DNA of 64,000 nucleotides from an uncultured Eubacteriales bacterium (GCA_905211265.1 CAJMAC010000005.1:1-64000); one strand, 5' to 3'; positions 18,606-27,855 are shown, counted from the first letter of the stretch. Notes: generated by a model not told the origin, from the letters alone. Translations and numbers: made by a program.

Positions 18606-19682
18606 TTAATAAAATAAATAATCCTCCCACTGTTTCATTATCTTTTGTGTTTTAAAGCACATTGCTCTTATTTTAGCATTTTTCCCGATTTGATTATAAT
18701 CACTATTTAAAACATTTTTTATTGCATTTGATAGTTTTTTTGAATCATTACAAGGAACTAATATTCCTTGTTCATCATTTTCTATCAATAATCTTGGGCC
18801 ACCACATGGGCAGTCGGTGGAAACACATGCTATACCGGTAGCCATTGCTTCCATAAGTGCATTTGGCATTCCTTCATAATCCGATGATAGTACAAATACT
18901 TTTGCTTTACTCAATTCATTTTCAACGTTTAATACATTTCCTTTGAAAAAAATTTTTCCAAAAATATTTTTTTTCATTGCATAATCTTTTAATTCTTTTT
19001 CCAGACTTCCTTCACCATATATTATTAAATTCTCATTAGGAAAATCTTTTGTTATCAATTCAAATGCATCTAATAATAATTTTTGATTTTTTTGCGTTTC
19101 TAGTCTACCAACAGTAATAATGTTTTTTTTATTTTCTACTATTTTTGTATTATAAAATTTTTCATCAACTGGATTAAATATTATTTTAGAATTATTTTGA
19201 ATTTTTTTTATAAAATATCTTCTAGCATCAGGAGTTTGAAAAACATAACCATCTGCTAATAAAAAGATCAGATTAGTTATTACTTTCTTTATAAAACTAC
19301 CACCATATTCTTTATTTGGATCATTTCTCACTGATACTATCTTTCTTGATTTAATTCCAATTGTAGATAATAACATTCGAAAGTTAGGTCTTCCTAAAAA
19401 TGATAATACAGTATCTGGTTTTTCCATTTTTATTAATCTTCTTAATTCATTTATTCTTTTTATATTTTTTATAGCAATATTACCTTTATTTTCTTTTTGA
19501 AGATACACTCTATGTATCTTTGATGGCAAACTATATTCATTGTTTTTATCATTTGGTTCAAAATCATTTATTAATAACACCTCATAATCATTATTTACCA
19601 AATATTCTGCTAATACAGACATAACTCTTTGTGCACCACCACGATACATAGTATCAATATATAATACAACCTTTTTTTTCAT
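18606..19682 (-). CDS. Family GT4 glycosyltransferase
   Basis: A 358-residue GT-B enzyme. The N-terminal MYRGGAQRVM glycine-rich loop and the C-terminal donor site YEGMPNALMEAMA followed by CPCGGP and EQGILVP are the GT4 signature. It would add one sugar from a nucleotide donor to the growing lipid-linked unit in the cytoplasm; donor and acceptor cannot be read from the sequence. Similar proteins include N-acetylgalactosamine transferases. Confidence 0.9.
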   Translation of the reverse strand: MKKKVVLYIDTMYRGGAQRVMSVLAEYLVNNDYEVLLINDFEPNDKNNEYSLPSKIHRVYLQKENKGNIAIKNIKRINELRRLIKMEKPDTVLSFLGRPNFRMLLSTIGIKSRKIVSVRNDPNKEYGGSFIKKVITNLIFLLADGYVFQTPDARRYFIKKIQNNSKIIFNPVDEKFYNTKIVENKKNIITVGRLETQKNQKLLLDAFELITKDFPNENLIIYGEGSLEKELKDYAMKKNIFGKIFFKGNVLNVENELSKAKVFVLSSDYEGMPNALMEAMATGIACVSTDCPCGGPRLLIENDEQGILVPCNDSKKLSNAIKNVLNSDYNQIGKNAKIRAMCFKTQKIMKQWEDYLFY

Positions 19683-19711
19683 CTTTACTACCTTTCATTT
19701 ATAAATGTTAA

Positions 19712-21622
19712 TTATTTTTCAATTTCAATAATTAGAGTTTTCATAATTTTATCTGGCATATATTCTTTTGCTTCTTTTTGACAGCATTTGCTCATCTTTT
19801 CTATAATATTTGGGTTTTTGTATAGCTTTATTAATATTTCACTTGTTTTTTTAACATCATGAACAGAAACCATAATTCCAGTTTCATTATTCGTTAAAAC
19901 TTCAAAATTACAATTCCAGTCAGTTGCAATACATGGTGTACATGCAAAAAGTGTATCAATTAATGTTCCTGGAAAACCTTCGCCTTTCCAAAAAGTTAAA
20001 AACAACATTAAGTCATATTCATTTATTATTTTACTAGAAATATTTGCATCTATTTCTCCTTTGTATTTTATATAATTTGGTAGTTGTTGTTTTATTTTTT
20101 CGAAATCTTCAAAATATTCATTATCAATTCTTCCATATAAATCTAATGTAAATATATCTTTTCCAATTTTTTCATTTGCCAATTTAACAACATCAATTGC
20201 ATCTTCTATTCCTTTTTCTTTTACTATTCTTGTAAATGTACATATTTTTATTTTAGAAATTTCTTCATACTTTTTAGGTTCTTGTAATTCAATATTTTTA
20301 AAATTCGGTAAAACTTTTACATTTTTTATTTTCCTTTTTTCATACTCTTTTTTCATACTGAGTGTCTCAACAAATATTTTTGTAAATGAATTTGCAACTT
20401 TTTTCAAAAAAATGTTATTGTCATACACGTTATAACGTACACCACCGATTACAATATCAAACACTTTTTTGTTATTTTTCTTGTTAAAAAAATACAAAAT
20501 TGGTGATATAACTTTATATCCTCTACTTGAAACAATTAAAATTACTACATCATTCTCACTTATGATTTTTTTTACTTTTATTATCATCTTTACTAAGTTT
20601 CTTGGTTCATAATACGTATCAACTTTATCTATATTAATATCATAGTATTTTTCTAAATAATTACATATTTCTTTTGTTTTGACGGTTTGACCATCAGTGA
20701 ATTTTTTATTTCCACCAAAATGACCTATTATGCCTATTTTCGGTTTTTGATTATTAGAATTAAACATTTTTAATAATTCATTATTTCCTTTTTTGCTATA
20801 GCACTGATTGGCACAACAAGCTGGTGTAAAAGTAAGTTCGCCAAAAATTATTTTTCCATTATCATTATATAAATCTACTCTAACAAATGGAAAGGGCTTA
20901 GATAAGTCTTCTGATATTTTAATCATTTTTTCTAATTTTTTTGGCTTTAAAATATTTTTTTTATTTATATATTTTTCTTTGATGTATGGTAATTCATTCC
21001 ATGACAAATCAAACATATTTAATTTTAATTCAGTATCTCTTTCACTACATACTAATATACACTTTGCCTTACCATTAAAGCAATATACCTTATAATCAAT
21101 TGGCATTTTTCCATTCTTATCACATAAATATTTTTCACATATTATTCTAGGTTTTATTTTTAAATAATGTAACTCCGTTGTCGCTAAACCATATCTTTCC
21201 TTCATGAACTTATTTAGTTTTTCTTTTGCAACACTTATATTTAAATTTCTTTTATTACTACATATTATATTATAAGCACATCCATGTGTACATTTTAACG
21301 CAAATTTATTAGGCAATTTATTAAAATCAATCTCTTCTGAATTATTATAAACTCCATATAACTCATTCAAAATGCTTGAATATCCCAATTCTTCAATGTA
21401 TTTTCTCACTTCATATTTGTCAGTACATTTAATTACTAATTCATTATTTGGATATTTATACATTTTTAATACACTTGTTTTATCATTAAAATTTTTCGGT
21501 TTCTTATAATGTGGTATTTCATGTGTTCTCATTATGTATAAAATACTATTGCTTAATTTAGGATTTATTTTTGTCAATAATTCTAAAATCCTTTTCCCTA
21601 TATATACAATACATTTTTTCAC
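19712..21622 (-). CDS. Fusion of TupA-like ATP-grasp and GT4 glycosyltransferase domains
   Basis: A 636-residue protein with two parts. Residues 1 to about 280 match the TupA-like ATP-grasp family (FALKCTHGCAYN, PRIICEKYLCD, DYKVYCFNGKAKC, VRVDLYNDNGKIIFGELTF). Residues from about 293 (KIGIIGHFGGNKKFTDGQTV) to the end form a GT4 transferase with TFTRIVKEKGIEDAI and WKGEGFPGTLIDTLFA. The join is one uninterrupted frame. The fusion suggests that the ATP-grasp reaction and sugar transfer act on the same intermediate. Confidence 0.85.
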   Translation of the reverse strand: MKKCIVYIGKRILELLTKINPKLSNSILYIMRTHEIPHYKKPKNFNDKTSVLKMYKYPNNELVIKCTDKYEVRKYIEELGYSSILNELYGVYNNSEEIDFNKLPNKFALKCTHGCAYNIICSNKRNLNISVAKEKLNKFMKERYGLATTELHYLKIKPRIICEKYLCDKNGKMPIDYKVYCFNGKAKCILVCSERDTELKLNMFDLSWNELPYIKEKYINKKNILKPKKLEKMIKISEDLSKPFPFVRVDLYNDNGKIIFGELTFTPACCANQCYSKKGNNELLKMFNSNNQKPKIGIIGHFGGNKKFTDGQTVKTKEICNYLEKYYDINIDKVDTYYEPRNLVKMIIKVKKIISENDVVILIVSSRGYKVISPILYFFNKKNNKKVFDIVIGGVRYNVYDNNIFLKKVANSFTKIFVETLSMKKEYEKRKIKNVKVLPNFKNIELQEPKKYEEISKIKICTFTRIVKEKGIEDAIDVVKLANEKIGKDIFTLDLYGRIDNEYFEDFEKIKQQLPNYIKYKGEIDANISSKIINEYDLMLFLTFWKGEGFPGTLIDTLFACTPCIATDWNCNFEVLTNNETGIMVSVHDVKKTSEILIKLYKNPNIIEKMSKCCQKEAKEYMPDKIMKTLIIEIEK

Positions 21623-22383
21623 TATATTCTTCTCCTAACTGCATTAAAACAATACCAACCAAAATTATAAACACTATTAATAATGTTTAGACATTCAACT
21701 TTTCTATAAAGATTCCAAGTTCTTTTTAAAGCCTTTAGTTTATTTGATGATAATGTATTAACATCTCTTCTGTAATATGATAATATTTCATTTATTCCAT
21801 ATGCTTTTGATACTTTCGTTCTTAATACTTTCCACCAAGTGGCTGTATCTTGTCCCCTTTTAACATTTGGCATTTGGATATCTTCTTTAGTCATTTTTTT
21901 CATATTAAACATTACTGTGCTAGTCCATATTGTAGTATTTTTCAAGGCTTGTTTATATGTAATTGATTCTGGTACACTTACTTTTTTTCCAGTTGGCAAA
22001 CATTCAACATTACAGAATTGATATGCTGTATATGAAAAAGCACAATCTAAATTGTCCATAAATTTTATCTGTTTTTCAAGTTTTCGCTTGTCCCATTTAT
22101 CATCAGCATCCAAAAAGCAAATATATTCTCCATTAGAATAATTAATTCCATTATTTCTTGTTACTGCTGCTCCTGAATTTTTATTATTTGTTAATAACTT
22201 TATTCTTTTATCTTTTTTTATTGAATTTTCGATTATTTTTTTTGAATTATCGTTAGAACAATCATCAACAAATATTGCTTCCCAATTTTCATATGTTTGT
22301 TCTTCAATAGTAGCAATTGTTTCTTTTAAATATTTACTAGCATTATAAACTGGAATTATAATACTTACTAATTGTTTTTTCAT
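21622..22383 (-). CDS. Family GT2 glycosyltransferase
   Basis: A 253-residue GT-A enzyme. It begins VSIIIPVYNASKYL, has DDCSNDNS and the metal-binding FLDADDKWD, and a later RGQDTATWWKVL acceptor-side region. It shares single-base overlaps with the genes on both sides, so it is translationally coupled. It probably adds an early sugar, being next to the initiating transferase. No C-terminal membrane helix is obvious. Confidence 0.9.
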   Translation of the reverse strand: MKKQLVSIIIPVYNASKYLKETIATIEEQTYENWEAIFVDDCSNDNSKKIIENSIKKDKRIKLLTNNKNSGAAVTRNNGINYSNGEYICFLDADDKWDKRKLEKQIKFMDNLDCAFSYTAYQFCNVECLPTGKKVSVPESITYKQALKNTTIWTSTVMFNMKKMTKEDIQMPNVKRGQDTATWWKVLRTKVSKAYGINEILSYYRRDVNTLSSNKLKALKRTWNLYRKVECLNIINSVYNFGWYCFNAVRRRI

Positions 22384-23111
22384 TATACACCACTACCTAC
22401 TAATACTTTATCATCTATATTATCATTACTTTTGTTTTTTAGATATTGTACTTTTTGATTTATTTTATCATTATGTTTTTTGTTCTTTTTTCTATTTGGT
22501 GTCTTATTTTGATTTTTTAATATATTTAATTCTTCATGAATTGCTGATTTTGAATTACTAAATCCTTCTTTTTTTAAGACACTTTTTATTGTTTTTAATA
22601 CGATATATATATCTAAAAATAATGACATATTTTCTACATATTCAACATCTATATCTATTCTCTCAATTATACCTAGATTATTTCTGCCACTACATTGTGC
22701 TAATCCTGTTATTCCTGGTAATACTTCTAATCTTCTCATTTGATGTTTTGTAAAATATTTTGCATAATCTAATATCCACGGTCTTGGTCCAATAAAAGAC
22801 ATTTCTCCTTTTAAAATATTAAATAATTGAGGTAATTCATCTAAAGATGTTTTTCTTAGTATTCTACCTATTTTTGTAACTTGATCTTCTACTGAAGTAT
22901 CATATAAATTGTTATTATATATCATACTTCTAAATTTATATAAAGTAAAGTTTTTATTGTTTTTACCGCTTCTTATTTGCTTAAATATTACTGGTCCTTT
23001 ACTATCTATTTTAATCATTATCGATATTATTAACATTAATGGTGAAAGTAAAATAATCAATATAAGCGCTAATATTAAATCTAATAACTTTTTTATAACC
23101 TTTCTATACAT
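22383..23111 (-). CDS. Initiating sugar-phosphate transferase (polyprenyl-phosphate type)
   Basis: A 242-residue monotopic phosphoglycosyl transferase. One N-terminal hydrophobic segment (about 9-32) is followed by KFRSM, the hallmark TSLDELPQLFNILKGEMSF and IGPRPW, PGITGLAQ, and a late YVENMSLFLDIYIVLKTI. It transfers a sugar-1-phosphate to undecaprenyl phosphate to start the repeat unit. A basic, lysine-rich tail of about 40 residues (after about 200) is unusual for the family. Confidence 0.92.
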   Translation of the reverse strand: MYRKVIKKLLDLILALILIILLSPLMLIISIMIKIDSKGPVIFKQIRSGKNNKNFTLYKFRSMIYNNNLYDTSVEDQVTKIGRILRKTSLDELPQLFNILKGEMSFIGPRPWILDYAKYFTKHQMRRLEVLPGITGLAQCSGRNNLGIIERIDIDVEYVENMSLFLDIYIVLKTIKSVLKKEGFSNSKSAIHEELNILKNQNKTPNRKKNKKHNDKINQKVQYLKNKSNDNIDDKVLVGSGV

Positions 23112-23134
23112 CTAAATCACCAATTAACTACTTT

Positions 23135-23989
23135 CTATTTCTTCTTTGCTAGCATTATACTTACCACTAATCCTAGTGATAATACTATTATAAGTATTAA
23201 CCATTTTCCTTTATAGCTTGCATCTGTTTTAGTTTCTTTTGAACTATCTATTTGAACTTTTTTATTTACTTTTACATTTATTATATATTCTTCATTAGAA
23301 TTATCTAAAGATGCTTTTATAGTTATTTTATTATCTTCTAAGTCTTCTATTTTTTGATTTGATATATCAATAGTAGTATTTTTATCTTTTGCTACTGGTT
23401 TTAAATCTAATTCTTTAATATCTTCATCAATATTTACTGTATATTCATAAACATCTTCTTTTAATTCTATTTGTACTATTTCTGAATCAATACTTTCTAA
23501 TAAATTCTTTTTTACTTCTTTTGGTTCTTCTGGTTTTTGTTGTACTATATTAGCATTATCATCTACTTTTACTGTTATTACTAAATTATCTTGATTAATT
23601 ACTGTACCATCAGTAGTGGTTAATCTTATATTATTTAGATTAATATTACTTGATTTTACATTTGGATTTTGTACTACATTTATTCTTACTTCTCCTAATG
23701 TAATATTTCCTGTTACTGGTTCATCAAAAGTAATTGTATGTGCTACTCCTGATGTATTAATCTTATAATTAGAATTAACTATAAAATTACCTGTTATATC
23801 ATAACTATAATATACAAAATTAAATTCAATCTTACTTATTTCTTTATCAAAATTATCTGTTATACTTAGAGTTGTATTACTTCCTTTACTTAAAGTTATA
23901 TCATTTTCACTTACATTTAATGCTTTTACTTTAGTAGTAAATGATATAGAAATAAATAATATAAACAATAAACCTACTAACTTCTTCAT
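23135..23989 (-). CDS. Exported membrane-anchored protein at the head of the capsule operon
   Basis: A 284-residue protein with a signal peptide (MKKLVGLLFILFISISFTTK...), two predicted beta-rich domains (roughly 25-140 and 155-245, the second like a cadherin/Ig-like repeat) and a C-terminal helix (about 261-281) ending in AKKK, anchoring it outside the membrane. There is no LPxTG motif. It is the first gene after a strong promoter at 24014-24042. I do not recognise a catalytic function; it may act as a surface scaffold or assist polymer assembly. Confidence 0.7.
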   Translation of the reverse strand: MKKLVGLLFILFISISFTTKVKALNVSENDITLSKGSNTTLSITDNFDKEISKIEFNFVYYSYDITGNFIVNSNYKINTSGVAHTITFDEPVTGNITLGEVRINVVQNPNVKSSNINLNNIRLTTTDGTVINQDNLVITVKVDDNANIVQQKPEEPKEVKKNLLESIDSEIVQIELKEDVYEYTVNIDEDIKELDLKPVAKDKNTTIDISNQKIEDLEDNKITIKASLDNSNEEYIINVKVNKKVQIDSSKETKTDASYKGKWLILIIVLSLGLVVSIMLAKKK

Positions 23990-24013
23990 CTTTGCTCCTT
24001 ATCCTCTACAAAA

Positions 24014-24042
24014 ATTATAACATTTTATGATACATTATTCAA
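24014..24042 (-). promoter_or_regulatory. Strong sigma-A promoter of the capsule operon
   Basis: On the minus strand TTGAAT (24037-24042) is 17 bases from TATAAT (24014-24019), with TG just before the -10. Transcription would start about 20 bases upstream of the exported-protein gene. Confidence 0.75.
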
Positions 24043-24071
24043 CTAAAAATACACTTTTTTGACATAAATAT

Positions 24072-24104
24072 AAGGTATTAACTAATTTTATTAGTTAATA
24101 CCTT
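24072..24104 (-). terminator. Perfect 14-bp hairpin between the tail-anchored gene and the capsule operon
   Basis: AAGGTATTAACTAA (24072-24085) pairs perfectly with 24091-24104 around a 5-base loop. It lies after the stop at 24119. The following T-run is interrupted, but the stem separates the two transcription units. Confidence 0.65.
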
Positions 24105-24118
24105 GATAAAAAACTATT

Positions 24119-25237
24119 TTATTTAATTATTTTTATTAGAAAATATGTAACTACTAATATTGCTGTAAATTCTAACATCATAATTAAAGTAGACATATTT
24201 ACATAACCTTTTGGTTTATCTTCTTCTTTTTTTAATGTTTTAACATATGGTTTATTTTTGGATTTCTCTAATTCTTGTTCTTTAATCATTAAATATCTTC
24301 GATATACTTCTACTCTACGAGTCCATATTTCTTTGTCTATTTCTCCTAAATTATTTAATAAGGATGGATTCTCATAAAACATTACTACTTTTTCTTTAAT
24401 ATCATCATCATAACTCTCAAAATCCTCAGGTATTTCTTCTTTAACATTTGGTATATCTTCATAACTACTACTTAATGATTCATTATTATTTATTCTTTCT
24501 GAAGCATCTATATCTTGTTCATTATAATTTGCAGACTTAGGTTCTCCAACTTTAAAATTTTCAAACTTATCTTTAGTTACTTCATATATTTTTCCATAAC
24601 TAGATAATCCTATCATATTTTCTATATTTATATAATCTATATCTAACTCAGTGGAATATCTAATTAAAAAAAATAATTTTTTGTAATCTTCACTTGATAG
24701 AGATTTTACTTGTCCTAAATATTTATCAATATTTTCTACTGGTATCATTTTTAATTCAATATCTTCATTTACTCTTTTATCCCTTAATATATCAGTAGTA
24801 TTTTTTTGATTATCATTACCTTGATACTTTTTATTTTCTTCTTGTACTTCTTTTAATATTTCAGTTAAACTTCTGCCATCTTTTTTATTTTCTAATACTA
24901 CTTCTTTACCTAGAGTATTATCATAGAAATAAAATATTTCTACTCCTGTATCTAATATTTTATGTTCTATTTTACTAATATCAATTCCAAATGTTTTAGA
25001 TATTTCTTCAGGTAATGATTTAGGTTTAGAATCTAAATATTTATCTATTAATACTTCTCTACTACTAGGAAAAGTATTTCTTAAATTATTGAATAAGTTA
25101 GATAATTCAGGATCCTTATTTAATTCATCATTAACTTTATTAATTAGTTCTAATTCTTCATTATTAAATATTACTTTATTATTTAAAGTATATTTATCTA
25201 ATAATTCAAAATATTTTAATATATCTTCTTTTTTCAT
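24119..25237 (-). CDS. Tail-anchored acidic protein of unknown function
   Basis: A 372-residue, strongly charged cytoplasmic protein with one C-terminal hydrophobic helix (about 347-370) and no signal peptide, so it is probably tail-anchored in the membrane. The middle (about 215-275) is acidic and low in complexity. I recognise no domain. It has its own unit, bounded by a terminator hairpin downstream. Position before the capsule operon gives no firm hint to function. Confidence 0.7.
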   Translation of the reverse strand: MKKEDILKYFELLDKYTLNNKVIFNNEELELINKVNDELNKDPELSNLFNNLRNTFPSSREVLIDKYLDSKPKSLPEEISKTFGIDISKIEHKILDTGVEIFYFYDNTLGKEVVLENKKDGRSLTEILKEVQEENKKYQGNDNQKNTTDILRDKRVNEDIELKMIPVENIDKYLGQVKSLSSEDYKKLFFLIRYSTELDIDYINIENMIGLSSYGKIYEVTKDKFENFKVGEPKSANYNEQDIDASERINNNESLSSSYEDIPNVKEEIPEDFESYDDDIKEKVVMFYENPSLLNNLGEIDKEIWTRRVEVYRRYLMIKEQELEKSKNKPYVKTLKKEEDKPKGYVNMSTLIMMLEFTAILVVTYFLIKIIK

Positions 25238-25344
25238 ATTGACTCCTACTTTTTATATTCTCTTCTATTATAATTTTATCACAAATATATTTTTTAAACA
25301 ATAAAAATTTAAACAAAATAAAAAAAGCTAAGATAAACTTAACT

Positions 25345-25890
25345 TTATTTTGAGAAATCAACTTTTATATTTTCTCTTTTATCATTTTCTAATTTAAATA
25401 ATTCTTTCTTTTCAAAAGCAAATATTTTAGCAATAATATTCGAAGGAACTGATTCTACTAAATTATTATATGATGTTACTGCATTATTATAATTTGATCT
25501 AGCATAACTTAATTTATTTTCTATTTCATTTAAATTATTTTGAAGACTTAAAAATTGCGTATTAGCTTTTAAATCAGGATATGACTCTGCAAGCAGCATT
25601 ACATTATTAAATTTCTTATCAATACTTTCAGTTTCTTCAATACTAAATCCATGATTATTATATGAAGATCTTAAACTAGTTAATTCTTCTAAAGTAGAAG
25701 ATTCGTGTTTAGCATAACCTTTAACGCATTCTACTATATTTGGTATTAAATCAAATCTTTGATTTAGTAAAACATCAATTTGCGATTCCTTTTCTTTTAC
25801 TCTATTATTCTTTCTTATAAACTTATTATAAGTTCCTATAATCATTCCAGATAAAATTATTACTATTATTAACAATATATTTATTAACAT
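25345..25890 (-). CDS. LemA family protein
   Basis: A 181-residue protein with one N-terminal membrane helix (1-20) and a helical domain: QIDVLLNQRFDLIPNIVECVKGYAKHE is split here only for description; the key features are the RFDLIPN motif and the later LAESYPDLKAN and IENKLSYARSNYN segments, all conserved in LemA. Its function is not established. It lies 14 bases after the XRE regulator gene and is probably co-transcribed with it. Confidence 0.9.
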   Translation of the reverse strand: MLINILLIIVIILSGMIIGTYNKFIRKNNRVKEKESQIDVLLNQRFDLIPNIVECVKGYAKHESSTLEELTSLRSSYNNHGFSIEETESIDKKFNNVMLLAESYPDLKANTQFLSLQNNLNEIENKLSYARSNYNNAVTSYNNLVESVPSNIIAKIFAFEKKELFKLENDKRENIKVDFSK

Positions 25891-25903
25891 TTCTTACTCC
25901 CCC

Positions 25904-26668
25904 TTACCTTGTTTCTATGGTTACTTTATTTACATAACCATTATCATCATAATCAAGTGATATTTCATAATGTTGAATTTCATAGCCATTAAAATTTCTA
26001 AGACTATTTTTAATTTCTTTTATTTTATTTGGATCAGTTCCATATGACGTTCCATCAAATACTACTTCCACTAAACGTTCATTATTCGTTTTATTGTTTT
26101 GTATAACTTCATCAATTTGCCATCCAGTTGCAGCTTTACTTTCTGTTCCTTGATATTTTTCAAAAGTATAATTAAAACTTTTCTTTTTGCTTTCTAATTC
26201 TTGTTGTTTCATTTCTTGTTCCATTTCTTCTTGCTGTTTTCTAATTTTTTCTTCTGCTTCTTCTTGCCTTCTTTTTGCTTCTTCTTTTGCTTTATTCATC
26301 TCTTCTTTTACTGCATCGCTTTTTTCTTTTATATCACTTCCTACTCTATATACTAAAGTAGCTAATGATGCAACAAAGATAATTATTACTATGTAAAGAA
26401 TTATCTTTCTATTAGAATTATCTTTCTTTTTAGTTTCAACTTTCTTCTCTTGCTTATTACCTTCTAAAGATAATTCATCATTAGTAAGTATATTTATATC
26501 TACTTCAAATAACTTACTCATTGCATTTAACTTATCCATATCAGGCTTTGTTTGTCCAAGTTCCCATTTAGATATAGTTTGCCTTGTTACATCAAGTTTT
26601 TCTGCTAGTTGTTCTTGTGATAATAATGCTTTTTTTCTAAGTATTATTAACTTTTCATAAAATTTCAT
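25904..26668 (-). CDS. XRE-family regulator with membrane anchor
   Basis: About 254 residues: an N-terminal helix-turn-helix (LSQEQLAEKLDVTRQTISKW), one membrane helix (about residues 94-112), a charged coiled coil rich in Glu/Lys/Arg (about 120-165) and a C-terminal domain probably outside the cell. The start at 26668 has GGAGAAGG upstream; a longer start at 26695 lacks one. This is a one-component membrane regulator architecture. It reads away from the toxin-like gene at 26909 and may control LemA and itself. Confidence 0.8.
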   Translation of the reverse strand: MKFYEKLIILRKKALLSQEQLAEKLDVTRQTISKWELGQTKPDMDKLNAMSKLFEVDINILTNDELSLEGNKQEKKVETKKKDNSNRKIILYIVIIIFVASLATLVYRVGSDIKEKSDAVKEEMNKAKEEAKRRQEEAEEKIRKQQEEMEQEMKQQELESKKKSFNYTFEKYQGTESKAATGWQIDEVIQNNKTNNERLVEVVFDGTSYGTDPNKIKEIKNSLRNFNGYEIQHYEISLDYDDNGYVNKVTIETR

Positions 26669-26850
26669 ACATACACCTTCTCCTTTTTTGTCCAATAGTT
26701 TAACATTTTATAACATATATGTCTAGCAACTTATGTTGGAAATTTGTCAACTTTTATTAACATTTATGTTAACTAAATATCTTATACTACTTATCTTAAT
26801 ATAAGTTTACCATATTTATATTCTTTTAGCAATTATTTTTTAAATATTAC

Positions 26851-26879
26851 TTGCAAATAGTATTATCATATCTTATAAT
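26851..26879 (+). promoter_or_regulatory. Near-consensus sigma-A promoter of the toxin-like gene
   Basis: TTGCAA (26851-26856), a 17-base spacer and TATAAT (26874-26879). It lies 30 bases upstream of the toxin-like open frame. Confidence 0.75.
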
Positions 26880-26908
26880 AGAAACTAACACTTAAAATAA
26901 ACAAGGAT

Positions 26909-27517
26909 GTGATACCATGGATAATATCATTATCATTAGATAGAATAGATTTTACATTAAAAGAATACAATTATATATTTGATAGTAATTATTTTATAGT
27001 ATGTGAAGATACTACACTTTATGGTGAGAATTATACTGATGTAACAAGTGAATGGATAATAAATGCAAAACCTAATACTCATATAGTTAAAGATAGAAAA
27101 TATTTTGAACATAGTGGAATTAAATACAAAGTTGATAATAAAAATATTGTACTTGATTATTCTAATAATGAAAAAGACGTTGCTATATGGTTAGAAAATA
27201 CATTTGGTGGAGAAATATATATGTTACCTAGAATAAATAAGCCAGATGGAATTCAAACTGCTGATTATTTATTTAGAGGTGAATATTGGGATTTGAAAAC
27301 AATAAATGGAAAAAGTAATCAAGTTCTATTTCATTCAATATATAAAAAGAAAACTCAAAGTAATAATTTCATTTTTAACATAATTTCACCTGAGTTAAAT
27401 ATTAATGAATTACAAAAACAAATTCATAAATTATACAATAGAAAAGATACAGATTTTTTACAAAAAGTTATATTAAAAAAAGAGAATAGAATCTTCGTCT
27501 ATAAAAGAAAAATGTGA
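26909..27517 (+). CDS. CdiA C-terminal-type nuclease toxin-like protein
   Basis: A 202-residue protein. Its second half (about 90-180) resembles the CdiA_C tRNA-nuclease fold found in contact-dependent toxins and mobile elements: EKDVAIWLENTFGGEIYMLP, IQTADYLFRGEYWDLKTING and a basic stretch SIYKKKTQSNNFIF. The acidic and lysine residues in DYLFRG...WDLK suit a nuclease active site. There is no export domain, so it would act in its own cell or be a domesticated fragment. The only in-frame start is GTG at 26909, poorly spaced from the ribosome site. No immunity gene is adjacent; a structured repeat array follows. Isolated plus-strand gene among minus-strand neighbours, suggesting acquisition. 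Confidence 0.6.
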   Translation: MIPWIISLSLDRIDFTLKEYNYIFDSNYFIVCEDTTLYGENYTDVTSEWIINAKPNTHIVKDRKYFEHSGIKYKVDNKNIVLDYSNNEKDVAIWLENTFGGEIYMLPRINKPDGIQTADYLFRGEYWDLKTINGKSNQVLFHSIYKKKTQSNNFIFNIISPELNINELQKQIHKLYNRKDTDFLQKVILKKENRIFVYKRKM

Positions 27518-27855
27518 CCGCACTGGTAATTCAGCACGACCACATTTAATATACACATTATAGTGCAAAAACTATAACGTGTCTAATAGACCAGCCGCAA
27601 CCCTACGGGTCACGACCAGTCAAATGTAATTACAATTACATTATATTATATTCTATATCAAATGTCAACTTTTATTCATATTTTTTAATAAAAATGTGAC
27701 CATTGATATAAAAAAAGGATTAACCATCAGTCCCCAAATATGGACCAGGACCAATCCAAACATAATTACATTATATAAAACTATTAGTTCTAGAAGTTGA
27801 CACCCTCTCCAAGCGGAGTGGGACCAACTTCAATGTAATTACTACTACATTATAT
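27510..27855. repeat. Array of four related hairpin units
   Basis: Four units share one plan: outer stem, short asymmetric bulge, inner stem-loop, a GACC motif, then the outer stem's other arm. Unit 1 27510-27547 has AAATGTG/CACATTT. Unit 2 is about 27581-27621 and has inner ACCC/GGGT. Unit 3 27717-27757 has GGATT/AATCC and inner GTCC/GGAC. Unit 4 27793-27831 has GAAGTT/AACTTC and inner CTCC/GGAG. The last inner arm is followed by CACGACC, CACGACC, CAGGACC and TGGGACC respectively. Units 2-4 are each followed by a TGTAATTAC..TACATTATA-like palindromic tail. Stems differ in sequence but pair, which suggests selection for structure. Function unknown. Confidence 0.6.

Noticed and set aside
27510..27855. 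CRISPR array
   Set aside because: Units are not identical, spacers are not of uniform length and no cas gene is present.
27510..27855. Type III antitoxin repeats of ToxIN type
   Set aside because: Those repeats are nearly identical and lie upstream of the toxin; these differ and lie downstream, and the toxin is not ToxN-like. Kept only as a loose analogy.
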